A DNA stretch of 64,000 nucleotides from Nitrospirota bacterium (GTDB lineage Bacteria > Nitrospirota > JACRHL01), in assembly GCA_016212085.1 (NCBI GenBank), contig JACRHL010000003.1:186001-250000 (forward strand), in the 5' to 3' direction. A program made the position numbers and the translations under genes. The notes beneath the pieces were generated by a model, which was not told where the DNA came from, ran no database searches, and was given only the letters and a program-made list of their open reading frames with translations. Below are positions 22,966-30,965 of this stretch, piece by piece; the stretch's first letter is position 1; each line of letters begins with the position of its first letter.

Positions 22966-24806
22966 CAGAAGGTCCGCACGACGTTGAGGCGGATGCTGTT
23001 GCTGTCGGTGCCGTCGCGGGCGCCGCTCAGGTCGATCATCTTGGCGTCGGCCTTCAGCGCGATGCGCACCAGGCCGATGCCGTAGTCGAGGGTGTAGCCC
23101 ACCGTCATCTCGCTGGACTCGAAACCGCCGCCCAGGTAGGTGCGGCGCACGTCGCCGGACAGGCGGCCGGTGGCGCCCCGGAACAGCCCCTTGGACCAGA
23201 TGGCCCCGGCGCGCAGCACCTGGCTGGAGCCGGACAGGGTGGCGGTGTTGTCGCTGTACTCGTAGCCCGCCGACGTGGCCAGCTCGTCCCACGGCAGGTA
23301 GCGCGCCTCGGTGTTGAAGTCGGTGCCGCGGAAGGTGCCCTGCGCCCCGTACTGGCGGTTCCAGTGCGTGCCCGCGTGCATGGTGGCGTCGAGGCTGTCA
23401 CCGGGACGCCACACGGAGCGCATGGGGTCCAGGGTGGCGGTGACGGTGGCGCCGTGCTCCAGGGAGTGCGGGTCCAGCCCCGAGCCGCCCGTGCCCTCGC
23501 GGATATCGGTCAGGCGGTACTCGCCGATCACCTGGACGTAGGGGATCAATTTGTCGGTGCCGTTGACGTAGACGGTGGAGGTCAAACGGTCCTGGGCAAA
23601 ATCGCCCCGGGTGGTGTGGTAGCCCACGTCGGTGCCCCAGCGCGCCTCCACCGGAACCGTGTCGTGCCGGCCGGACAGGAAGCCGGCGACGGTGTACGAG
23701 GTGCGGTCGGTGGCGGCGGCGCCCGAGGTGGTGTTGGCGGCCACCCCCAGCCGGGAGCCCACCGCCCAGCCGAAGGCCGGCCGGTAGCGGATGCCCGTGT
23801 TGGCCGTCATGGTGTCGAGGGTGACGGTGGTGAGATCCAGGCGGCGCACGGTGAAGTTGCCATCCACGTCGGTCTTGGTGTCGACGCGGTAGCTGGCGCG
23901 GCCGGCGAGCTGGTGGTTGATGATGTCGGCGTTCAGGTCCTGCGGCGTTTCCGTGTAGGCGTACGACAGGTTGGCGTTGAGCACGGCGCCGCGCTTGTAG
24001 CTTACGCCGCCGCCGTAGCTGTTGCTGGTGAGCAGCGTGCGCCCCGCGACGCGGCGCGGGCCGTTGGCGATGCGGCTGGTGACGTTGCCGTACAGGGTGG
24101 ACGCCAGACGGTCGTTCCACTGGGAGTGGGTGGAGGCGGACACGGCGTGGCCGGTGTCCGTGCCGTTGGGCAGGATGAACTGGGTGAACTGATAGCCGGT
24201 GTTGAGCATGTGCCGATCACTCAGGCGAAAGCGCTTGGACAGGGACAGCAGCCGCGATTTGTGGGAGCTGTCGCCGTTGTCCTGGGTGGCCTGGTGGGCG
24301 GTGATGGCCAGCGGCTCGCCATCCCACATCCTCACCCGGGTGGAAAGCGAGATGGTGCTGTTCAGCGAGCTCTGCCCCACCGTGCCGGCGCTGTTGTTGT
24401 CCACCAGCGAGCGGCGGAAGTTGACGGTCATGGGCATGGTGCCGGGCAGCAGCACCATGCCCAGATCCAGGTCGGTCATGCGCATGTCGCGGGCGGCGGT
24501 GGGCGTTCCCGAGAATGTGGCCAGGTCGCGCCGCCACCCGGCCCCGGCGGACCAGGTGGCGATGCGGTGGCTGACGAGGGTGCCGGTGGTGCCCAGGCGG
24601 TAGGTCTGGCCGAACCCCTTCTGGACCATGTCGACGCTGCCGGACCTGCTCTCGGTACGCGCGAAATCCCAGCTCAACGAACCGTTCAGGCGCAACGCCA
24701 GCGCATCGGCCGGCCAGGCCACCGGCGCGAGCAGCAGCGCCACGGCGCCGGCCCGCAGGGTGCGCAACACCCGGCGGGGCGCCTTATTGCGCGCGGTCCG
24801 GAACAA
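22965..24806 (-). CDS. Outer-membrane beta-barrel protein (putative electron-conduit porin), 613 aa
   Basis: After an N-terminal signal peptide (RAGAVALLLAPVAWPADALA) the protein is dominated by alternating polar/hydrophobic strands with aromatic girdles. It ends in VRTF, the terminal phenylalanine typical of Bam-inserted barrels. Its length suits a barrel of 20 or more strands, like the MtrB/OmbB conduit class, but I see no diagnostic motif, so family is uncertain. I prefer the TTG at 24806: AGGGGG stands six bases upstream. A TTG at 24827, overlapping the PPIase stop, is the alternative. It sits between a periplasmic chaperone and an NHL lipoprotein with cytochromes on both sides, which supports a porin-cytochrome role. 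Confidence 0.82.
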   Translation of the reverse strand: MFRTARNKAPRRVLRTLRAGAVALLLAPVAWPADALALRLNGSLSWDFARTESRSGSVDMVQKGFGQTYRLGTTGTLVSHRIATWSAGAGWRRDLATFSGTPTAARDMRMTDLDLGMVLLPGTMPMTVNFRRSLVDNNSAGTVGQSSLNSTISLSTRVRMWDGEPLAITAHQATQDNGDSSHKSRLLSLSKRFRLSDRHMLNTGYQFTQFILPNGTDTGHAVSASTHSQWNDRLASTLYGNVTSRIANGPRRVAGRTLLTSNSYGGGVSYKRGAVLNANLSYAYTETPQDLNADIINHQLAGRASYRVDTKTDVDGNFTVRRLDLTTVTLDTMTANTGIRYRPAFGWAVGSRLGVAANTTSGAAATDRTSYTVAGFLSGRHDTVPVEARWGTDVGYHTTRGDFAQDRLTSTVYVNGTDKLIPYVQVIGEYRLTDIREGTGGSGLDPHSLEHGATVTATLDPMRSVWRPGDSLDATMHAGTHWNRQYGAQGTFRGTDFNTEARYLPWDELATSAGYEYSDNTATLSGSSQVLRAGAIWSKGLFRGATGRLSGDVRRTYLGGGFESSEMTVGYTLDYGIGLVRIALKADAKMIDLSGARDGTDSNSIRLNVVRTF

Positions 24807-24816
24807 ACATGTCCCC

Positions 24817-25851
24817 CTATTCGACAAACTTCAGTTCGGCCTCGCGGACCAGCCCCGCAAGCCATTCGTTGCGGGCCTCCTTGCGCCGAGCCTCCAGCCA
24901 CTCCGTCTTGAACAGGGCGCGGTTGAGTTCGTCGAACGCCAGCTGCCGCCCCGGCTTGCGTTCGCCCACGCGCACCAGCGCGTAGCCATACAACGTCCAG
25001 ACCGGCTCGCTCACGGCGCCGGACGCCATGTCGAACGCCATGCGGTCGATCTCCTCGACGCCGGTCTGCCCCTGGTGCACCAGACCCAGGGTCACCAGGC
25101 TCAACTCCCCCCCGGCGGCGACCTCGGCGGCCACCGCGTCGAACGATTCGCCGGCGGTGATCCGATCACCCACGGCCTTCAGGCGGTCGCGCGCGGCATC
25201 CCACACGTCCTTGGGCGCGCTCGGGTCCACCCGCAGCATCAGGTAGCTGATGGCCGCCTGGGTGGGGATCACGAACTGCTCCCTATGGCCGTCGTAATAC
25301 GCCATCAGGTCGCCCTCGGTGGGCGCCGGCACCCGCGCCGCCACCTGCTCGGCAAGCTTCTCGCCCATGAGGTGCTCGCGCAGACCGGCGCGGATCGCGG
25401 TGACGTCGAGCCCTTGCGCGCTCACCGCCCGCCGGTAGTCCTCGTCGCTGGGAAAGCGCTGGCGCAGCTTGGCCTCCTCGGCCTCGATCTCCGCATCGCT
25501 CACCGCCACCCCCGCCTTGGTGGCCGCTTGCAGCATCAGCTTGCGCACCACCATCTCGCGAACGATCTGGTCGCGGTGGAAGCGGATGCGCTCGTCCGAC
25601 AGCACGCCGTGCCCGGTCACCTTGGGCACCCGCGCCGCCAGCGTCCGCTCCACCTCGGCGGCGAGGATCGCCTCGCCGTTGACGTAGGCCACCGCCTGGG
25701 CGGCGGCCGCCCCTTCCTTGTCACCTTCCGGCAGCTCGGATGCGTACAGGGGGGCCGTGCCGGCGGCGCCGATCAGTGCCGCCAGCAACAGCCCACCCCA
25801 TATGCGTGCCGGAAACGGAACCACCCTGGTTCCCCTTCCGATATGGAACAT
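24817..25851 (-). CDS. SurA/parvulin-type peptidyl-prolyl isomerase (periplasmic chaperone)
   Basis: A 344-residue exported protein with a signal peptide (IWGGLLLAALIGAAGTAPLYA). A SurA-like N-terminal helical domain follows (AVAYVNGEAILAAEVE, about residues 50-190). A PpiC-type domain begins near 195 with ISYLMLRV and contains LGLVHQG, FDMASGAVSEPVWTLYGYALVRVGER. It should fold proteins entering the outer membrane or cytochromes awaiting export. The direct neighbour is the beta-barrel gene, which overlaps or abuts its end. PPIases also occur, as I recall, in Geobacter OmcS/OmcE loci. Confidence 0.88.
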   Translation of the reverse strand: MFHIGRGTRVVPFPARIWGGLLLAALIGAAGTAPLYASELPEGDKEGAAAAQAVAYVNGEAILAAEVERTLAARVPKVTGHGVLSDERIRFHRDQIVREMVVRKLMLQAATKAGVAVSDAEIEAEEAKLRQRFPSDEDYRRAVSAQGLDVTAIRAGLREHLMGEKLAEQVAARVPAPTEGDLMAYYDGHREQFVIPTQAAISYLMLRVDPSAPKDVWDAARDRLKAVGDRITAGESFDAVAAEVAAGGELSLVTLGLVHQGQTGVEEIDRMAFDMASGAVSEPVWTLYGYALVRVGERKPGRQLAFDELNRALFKTEWLEARRKEARNEWLAGLVREAELKFVE

Positions 25852-25898
25852 GCGCTCGGTCCTTTTCGTCTACCCAACTTCCCGGGTTTCCAGGGCGC

Positions 25899-27008
25899 CT
25901 ACTTCTGATGGCACGAGAGGCAGATGGCGCTCTGGAAGTTCGGGTTGTTGCTGACGAGCGTGGTGTCGCCCACGTTGCCGGTGTGGGCCGCCCACTGGGT
26001 GGTGCCGCCGCCGGTGGGCAGCGCCACCGCCACGTTCGGCAGGCGCAGGAACAGCGGACGCGGGGTGTGCGGGTTGTGGCACGAGGCACACTCCACGTAC
26101 TGCGTGTTGTTGCCGCCGGTGGGGTAGGCACGCAGGCGGTCACGCACGTCGTCGTTCACCGTGCCGGTGCGGCTCAGCCAGGTCACGCCGCTGCCGTCCG
26201 CCGGCTTGCTGTTCACGAAGTTGGTGTTGATCTGCGTGAACTGCGGGTCCACCGCCGGCGCCGGGATCTGCATGCTGATCGGGTGATCGTCGCGCAGGTC
26301 CGGGGTCAGGTTGGGGAACGGCGACATGCCGAAGGTGCCCACGAAGTTCGTCGGGAAGCCGGCGAAGAACTGGGCATTGGTCTGCGGCCCCATGGGGAAC
26401 TGGAAGCAGTTGCCCGCGGCACCCGGCGTACAGTCGGCACGGGTGGTCTCCGACATGGAGCCGTCCGCGTCCACGCCCAGGGTGGCCACGCCGTTGTGGA
26501 AGGCCATGCTGGTGTCGGGCCCGGACGGGGTGGCCTTGTTGGCGGCGATGAAGCCGCCGGAACCCGGCGCGTTGATCAGCGAGTCGATGCCCACCGTGCC
26601 GTCGTGGCAGGACAGGCAGGCCAGCGACACGCCCTGCGGCTTGCCGTTGATCCACGAGGTGGCCCCGTCGAAGTTGGGGCTGTTGTACATCTGGTACACC
26701 TGGCTGGTGTCCGGCATGGCGCGGTTCCACAGGGGCACCGCGGTGGACGGGTCGCTCGGGCGGCCGCCGTGCGGGGTGTGGCAGAACACGCACACCTCGG
26801 TGGTGTTTGCCTGGGTGTAGCCCGTGTCCCGGTTCAGAAAGAAGTTGTGCTTGGTGTTCACCACGTCCTCGGCCCCCAGCTCGCAGTTCCCGGCCGCCCA
26901 GCTACCGGAAATACAAAGCTGCTGGGCCATGGCCGTTCCCGTCACCAGCGGCGCACCGCCCAGTGCCAGCGCAAGCGCTGCGAACGTGCCGATCAGTAAT
27001 CTTTTCAT
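25899..27008 (-). CDS. Tetrahaem c-type cytochrome, OmcE-like
   Basis: A 369-residue exported cytochrome with signal peptide MKRLLIGTFAALALALGGAP...AMAQ. Four CXXCH motifs occur: CVFCH, CLSCH, CASCH, CLSCH, the last three residues from the C-terminus. The arrangement (NTKHN, CVFCHTPHGG, PLWNR, CLSCHDGT, DDHPIS, CASCHNPH, terminal CLSCHQK) is the layout I associate with tetrahaem OmcE-type cytochromes that polymerise into extracellular filaments. AAGGAG precedes two candidate ATGs (27014 and 27008); 27008 has the better spacing. The same fold signature recurs in the pentahaem protein upstream and the N-terminus of the 12-haem protein downstream. Filament formation is inference. Confidence 0.88.
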   Translation of the reverse strand: MKRLLIGTFAALALALGGAPLVTGTAMAQQLCISGSWAAGNCELGAEDVVNTKHNFFLNRDTGYTQANTTEVCVFCHTPHGGRPSDPSTAVPLWNRAMPDTSQVYQMYNSPNFDGATSWINGKPQGVSLACLSCHDGTVGIDSLINAPGSGGFIAANKATPSGPDTSMAFHNGVATLGVDADGSMSETTRADCTPGAAGNCFQFPMGPQTNAQFFAGFPTNFVGTFGMSPFPNLTPDLRDDHPISMQIPAPAVDPQFTQINTNFVNSKPADGSGVTWLSRTGTVNDDVRDRLRAYPTGGNNTQYVECASCHNPHTPRPLFLRLPNVAVALPTGGGTTQWAAHTGNVGDTTLVSNNPNFQSAICLSCHQK

Positions 27009-27082
27009 CGCCATACTCTCCTTTTTTCCTCGCCCCGAATCAGGTGGCCTGGCCGGCCACCATGAGTTGATCACACGATTGT

Positions 27083-28120
27083 TCACGATCCATCCTCGCC
27101 CGGATAGCGGATCAACTCGTAAACGTTGATGCGTTTGTTGAACTGGTCCGCCACATATACCTTCCCGTCCGCGCCCATTGCGATCCCGGCGGGCATCCAA
27201 AATTGACCGGGCCCCACGCCCATGCCGCCGAAGAACAGCAGCAAGCGGCCCCGGCCGTCGAAAATCTGCACGTTGTTGAAGGCCGCGTCGGCCACGTACA
27301 CCCGGCCGTCCGCGTCCACCGCCACCCCCTTGGGCTTGGAGAACTGGCCGAAGCCGCGCCCCACCCCGCCGAACGCGGTGAGATACTCCCCCTCCGGGTT
27401 GAACACCTGGACGCGGAAGTTGAGCATGTCCACCACATGGATATTGCCGTCGGGCCCCACGGCGATGTTGGTGGGCCAGTTGAACTGGCCCGCGTCCGGC
27501 CCGTGGGCGCCGATGTCGCGCAGGTGGTTGCCGGCGCGGTCGAACACCACCACCCGGTGCTCCCGGGTGTCCACCACGTACACCCGGTCGCGGGCGGCGT
27601 CCACCGCCAGGCCCACGGGCTTGGCGAGGAACTCGCGGCCGCCGAAGGCATTCAGGTAGTTGCCGTCGTGATCGTACACCACCACCCGCGCCTGGGCCGC
27701 GTCGGACACGTAGATGCGCCCCTGGTCGTCCGTATCCACCCCCACCGGCTGGGCCAGCACGCCGCGCCCGTCCACCCCCAGAATCCAGAACGAGTGGTTG
27801 GCGAAGTCGAACACCAGCACCTTGTGCCAGCCGGTGTCGGCGACGAACAGGCGGCCGTCCCGGTCCATGTGCAGGCCGTAGGGCTTGGTGAGACCGGTGG
27901 TGCCGTCACCGCCGCCGGTCAGCGTGTCGAGGATGCTGCGCGAGCGGCCGGGCTCCACGTCGCCGCTGCCGGTGATGCTCTTGACGAACTTGACGCGCGG
28001 CTTGTCCGGCGGCAGCGGCCACACCACGTCGGGCACCGGGGCCTCCTTGTGGGTGGCGCAGGCGGCCAGCAGCAGCATGGCGGCCGCGGCGACGAGGGGG
28101 ATGAGCGGTCTACTTCTCAT
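27083..28120 (-). CDS. NHL-repeat beta-propeller lipoprotein, paralogue
   Basis: A 345-residue lipoprotein: MRSRPLIPLVAAAAMLLLAAC has a lipobox. It shares the VWPLPPDKPRVKFVKSI start and six-blade NHL layout with the protein at 21904-22965. Repeated motifs include KP.G..VD, VYV.D...HRVVVFD, QFNWPTN and FSKPKGVAVD. The ATG lies in the end of the pentahaem gene (11-base overlap), so the genes are translationally coupled. One NHL lipoprotein per cytochrome module suggests each cytochrome has its own docking or assembly partner; that is inference. Confidence 0.88.
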   Translation of the reverse strand: MRSRPLIPLVAAAAMLLLAACATHKEAPVPDVVWPLPPDKPRVKFVKSITGSGDVEPGRSRSILDTLTGGGDGTTGLTKPYGLHMDRDGRLFVADTGWHKVLVFDFANHSFWILGVDGRGVLAQPVGVDTDDQGRIYVSDAAQARVVVYDHDGNYLNAFGGREFLAKPVGLAVDAARDRVYVVDTREHRVVVFDRAGNHLRDIGAHGPDAGQFNWPTNIAVGPDGNIHVVDMLNFRVQVFNPEGEYLTAFGGVGRGFGQFSKPKGVAVDADGRVYVADAAFNNVQIFDGRGRLLLFFGGMGVGPGQFWMPAGIAMGADGKVYVADQFNKRINVYELIRYPGEDGS

Positions 28121-28913
28121 GGCACGTCAGGCACAGGGCGCTACCGTGGTTGGACACGCGCAGGAACGGGTCGCGCCCCTCCGAGTTGTCCTCGTCCGGG
28201 TTGTGGATGTCGTGGCAGGTGGCACACTGGACCTTGTCTCCCGCATAGGTCTGGATGCCGTTCTCGAAGGCCCGGCCGCCGTCGCGCTTGTGCACGGTGG
28301 GCTGGGTGAACTGGGGGTCCTGCATCCGGGAGGGATAGGGGATCGAGATCGGGTGATCGTCGCGCAGGTCCTTGGTGAGGTAGCGCACCACCGCGTCGTG
28401 GGCGGCGTTCACCCCACCGATGCCGCCCCCCTCGCGGCTGTGGCACTTGGCGCAGGAATCGGTGCCGCGGCCCTGCACGGTGGCGTCCATGCGATAGTGC
28501 ACCTGGGAGTCGGCCCAGTCGTGGAACTTGGGGACGTTGCGGATGTCGTCCACGCTCACCGTGCCGTCGTGGCACGACAGGCAGGCCAGGGAGATGCCGT
28601 CCGGCGCGTTGGGCGGAAGCGAATCGAAGTTGGGGCTCGAATACATCTGGTAACCGTCCTCGGTGGACAGGTTGCGGTTCCAGAGCGGCGCCACCGGGCT
28701 TCCGTTGTGGGGGGTGTGGCAGTAGATACAGGCCTCGCGGTAGTCGTTGAAGGTGAAGCCCTGCATGGGGCCGGTGGGCGAGCCGTCGTAACCGCGCTGG
28801 TTGAAAAAGCTCAGGTCGTGGCGCGAGCCGATGATGGAACCCCCCAGGGCCACCCCCGACCAGGCCATCACGCTGGCCACCAACAGACCGATGATGCCGT
28901 GCCACCGCGCCAT
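28110..28913 (-). CDS. Pentahaem c-type cytochrome, OmcE-like with one extra haem
   Basis: A 267-residue exported cytochrome; the signal peptide is MARWHGIIGLLVASVMAWSGVALG. Five CXXCH motifs: CIYCH, CLSCH, CAKCH, CATCH, CLTCH. The frame CIYCHTPHNG, PLWNR, CLSCHDGT, DDHPISI, CATCHDIHNP and terminal CLTCHEK matches the tetrahaem protein downstream. The CAKCH site sits in an insertion between the family's second and third haems. ATG 28913 is four bases after the preceding stop. It could be a filament subunit, a filament terminus or a periplasmic feeder. Confidence 0.88.
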   Translation of the reverse strand: MARWHGIIGLLVASVMAWSGVALGGSIIGSRHDLSFFNQRGYDGSPTGPMQGFTFNDYREACIYCHTPHNGSPVAPLWNRNLSTEDGYQMYSSPNFDSLPPNAPDGISLACLSCHDGTVSVDDIRNVPKFHDWADSQVHYRMDATVQGRGTDSCAKCHSREGGGIGGVNAAHDAVVRYLTKDLRDDHPISIPYPSRMQDPQFTQPTVHKRDGGRAFENGIQTYAGDKVQCATCHDIHNPDEDNSEGRDPFLRVSNHGSALCLTCHEK

Positions 28914-28917
28914 CGCC

Positions 28918-30114
28918 CTATGCGGCCCCGCCGGCGGGGTGGCCGGCATCGGCGAAGCCGTCCAGGCGGCTGATGCCGTTCATGGTGCTGAACCACATGC
29001 GGCCCTTGGAATCGACCGCGACGTCGAACACCGCGTCGGCCACCAGGCCGTCGGCGGTGGTGAAGGTGCGCCACCGGGAGCCGTCGAACATGCTGACGCC
29101 GCCGTCGGTGGCGGCCCACACGGTGCCGTCGGGGGCCTGGTGCAGGTCGGTCACGTAGTCGCCGCCCAGGCCGTCGTGGTGGGTGTAGGTGAGCCACTTG
29201 CCGTCCTTCAGCCGCGACAGGCCGGCGCCCCAGGTGCCGAACCAGCGGGCGCCGTCCTTGGCGAGCAGGACGCTCAGCACGTAGTTGGGGTTGTAGCCGT
29301 CGGCACTCTTGCCCGGCGTCTGGCGGTGGTGCTTGCTGGGGTTGCCGATCACCTCGTAGCCGCCCACCCGCTCGCGGGAGGCGCCCAGGCCGTTGGCGTG
29401 GTTATAGGTGGTCCAGGCCGCGCCGTCGAACACGCTGACGCCGGCCTCGGTGCCCAGCCACAGGGTGCCGTCGGCGGCCTGGGCCATGGCATACACCCAG
29501 TCGTCCACCAGGCCATCCTGGGTGGTATAGGTGCGCCACGCCTTGCCGTCGAAGTGGGACAGGCCGCTCCAGGTGGCCACCCAGTAGCCGGTGCCCCGCA
29601 CGTCCGCCAGGGTCTGGTACACGAACGGGTCGCCCAGGTCGGGAACCGACGTGTGGGTCCAGGACATGTCCGGCGAGACGTGCATCAGGCCGCCGCCGTG
29701 GGTGCCCACCCACAGCCCGCCATCGGGGGCGTAGTCGACGGACACCACGTTGTTGGAGTAAAGGCCGTTGCTCGTGTCGTAACGGGCGACGATGGCGTCC
29801 CGCGCCAGATCGTAGCGCAACAGGCCGCCCTCCGTGGCCACCCACGCCTGATCCCCGCGAAAGGCAACGGAATGCACGCTGGTGTTGATCTCGAAGTTGG
29901 TCCAGGACGGCTTGGGCTCCGCCGCCCCCCCGATGGCGGGAGGCTCTGCCCCCCCCCCCGCCGGCGCCGCCGAAACGGACGGATTTTCGGCAACCGGTTC
30001 GGCGGTCTGATTGCTGCAAGCCGCGAAAACAGCGAGGCAGGCGGCCGCCGACAGGGACGCGCCAACTACCCGTGCCAGGGCGGGCAGGGAAGTTATTTTC
30101 CCAGGTTTGGACAA
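28918..30114 (-). CDS. Lipoprotein with two-component-regulator-type propeller repeats
   Basis: A 398-residue lipoprotein starting at TTG 30114 (AGGGG six bases upstream), with a lipobox in LAVFAAC. A Pro/Gly/Ala-rich linker (about residues 35-68) contains eleven consecutive G's on the coding strand (29949-29959). Six or more propeller motifs follow (LWVGTHGGG, LWLGTEAGVSVFDG, WFGTWGAGLSRL, VWAATDGGVSMFDG, MWFSTMNGISRLDG), typical of the reg_prop sensor propeller. No histidine kinase or membrane segment follows, so it is a free lipid-anchored propeller. It is the first gene of the ten-gene cytochrome operon. Confidence 0.85.
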   Translation of the reverse strand: MSKPGKITSLPALARVVGASLSAAACLAVFAACSNQTAEPVAENPSVSAAPAGGGAEPPAIGGAAEPKPSWTNFEINTSVHSVAFRGDQAWVATEGGLLRYDLARDAIVARYDTSNGLYSNNVVSVDYAPDGGLWVGTHGGGLMHVSPDMSWTHTSVPDLGDPFVYQTLADVRGTGYWVATWSGLSHFDGKAWRTYTTQDGLVDDWVYAMAQAADGTLWLGTEAGVSVFDGAAWTTYNHANGLGASRERVGGYEVIGNPSKHHRQTPGKSADGYNPNYVLSVLLAKDGARWFGTWGAGLSRLKDGKWLTYTHHDGLGGDYVTDLHQAPDGTVWAATDGGVSMFDGSRWRTFTTADGLVADAVFDVAVDSKGRMWFSTMNGISRLDGFADAGHPAGGAA

Positions 30115-30157
30115 GCTCGACCCCTACCCAACGAAACAAAAACCGGTTGCCACTGGC

Positions 30158-30197
30158 GGTAGCCCGCGATGCTACCGACTACCCGCGACGCAGTCAA
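30158..30197 (-). promoter_or_regulatory. Candidate promoter and overlapping palindromic operator for the cytochrome operon
   Basis: Minus-strand TTGACT (30192-30197) and TAGCAT (30169-30174) are 17 bases apart, giving a good sigma-70 match; transcription would start near 30162, about 48 bases before the TTG start. A perfect 6-base inverted repeat GGTAGC-N7-GCTACC (30158-30176) covers the -10 and start region, the usual place for a repressor operator. Confidence 0.45.
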
Positions 30198-30242
30198 GCC
30201 GCAGCGGCCCGGAAGCGGTGCGACGTGGGCGTTGGAAACGGA

Positions 30243-30275
30243 CCGGTTCCACCGTTTGGCCCCCGGTGGGACCGG
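30243..30275. other. Long imperfect inverted repeat in the divergent intergenic region
   Basis: Twelve bases at 30243-30254 pair with 30264-30275 with a single G-T wobble, around a 9-base loop. It lies between the two divergent cytochrome promoters in the 437-base gap 30115-30551. It could be a transcript hairpin or a protein-binding site. Apart from this and the two promoters I see no gene in the gap. Confidence 0.4.
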
Positions 30276-30431
30276 CCGTGACAAACAACAAAACAGGCGC
30301 ACCCTGGGCGCGCCGGTCGGACGCTTGCCCGCAAATCACTGCAAGGAATATGCCCGCACTTTCGGCGGCCCGGTCACGCAGGCCGGCCCGGCTCCCGCCG
30401 GAAATTCCCTGGATGTGGAATGCCGGGATTC

Positions 30432-30461
30432 TTGACAGGGTGTTTTGAAAATTGTTACAAA
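30432..30461 (+). promoter_or_regulatory. Candidate sigma-70 promoter for the trihaem cytochrome pair
   Basis: A perfect TTGACA (30432-30437) is followed 18 bases later by TACAAA (30456-30461, four of six matches). This AT-rich patch stands out in the GC-rich surroundings. It lies about 90 bases upstream of the ATG at 30552. Confidence 0.5.
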
Positions 30462-30551
30462 CACCAAGCCCCTTCGAGTCGGGAAGCCGTTCTGTACCTA
30501 CAACACAATCGTGGTCTTGCTGGTGTTTGCGGGACCTAAGTGAGGTTGAGC

Positions 30552-30929
30552 ATGAAAAAGAGGCCCGTCGCCTTGTTCCTTGCGCTGGCAATGCTGTGTG
30601 CCGGCGCCTTTGTGTTTGTCGGCCAGAACACCTCGCAGGCCGAATACGGCGATATCACGCTGAACCGTCACGCCGAGAAGGCCGGCATGCCTCCGGTGGT
30701 GTTCCCGCACTGGTTCCACCGCATCCGCTTCAAGTGCAAGGTGTGCCACCCCTCCATTTTCGAGATGCGCGCGGGTGCGAACGACATCACCATGAAAAAG
30801 ATCGTGAACAAGGAATTCTGTGGCCGCTGCCACAACGGGACCATCTCCTGGCCGCCGCTGTACTGCGACCGTTGCCACGCGGGCAAGAGTGACATCAACA
30901 TCCCCAAGGCGCGCGGCTTCGTCAAATAG
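30552..30929 (+). CDS. Trihaem c7-type cytochrome, 125 aa
   Basis: A small exported cytochrome with signal peptide MKKRPVALFLALAMLCAGAF...QAE. Three CXXCH motifs (CKVCH, CGRCH, CDRCH) in the order VFPHWFH-CKVCHP-CGRCHNG-CDRCH match the c7-type trihaem domain. Such proteins are periplasmic electron shuttles. ATG 30552 is preceded by GAGGTT. It is divergent from the ten-gene cytochrome operon and is followed after 36 bases by a longer paralogue. Confidence 0.9.
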   Translation: MKKRPVALFLALAMLCAGAFVFVGQNTSQAEYGDITLNRHAEKAGMPPVVFPHWFHRIRFKCKVCHPSIFEMRAGANDITMKKIVNKEFCGRCHNGTISWPPLYCDRCHAGKSDINIPKARGFVK

Positions 30930-30965
30930 CCTTGTTGTTCTTGTTTCAGCCGAGAGGTTCGCATC

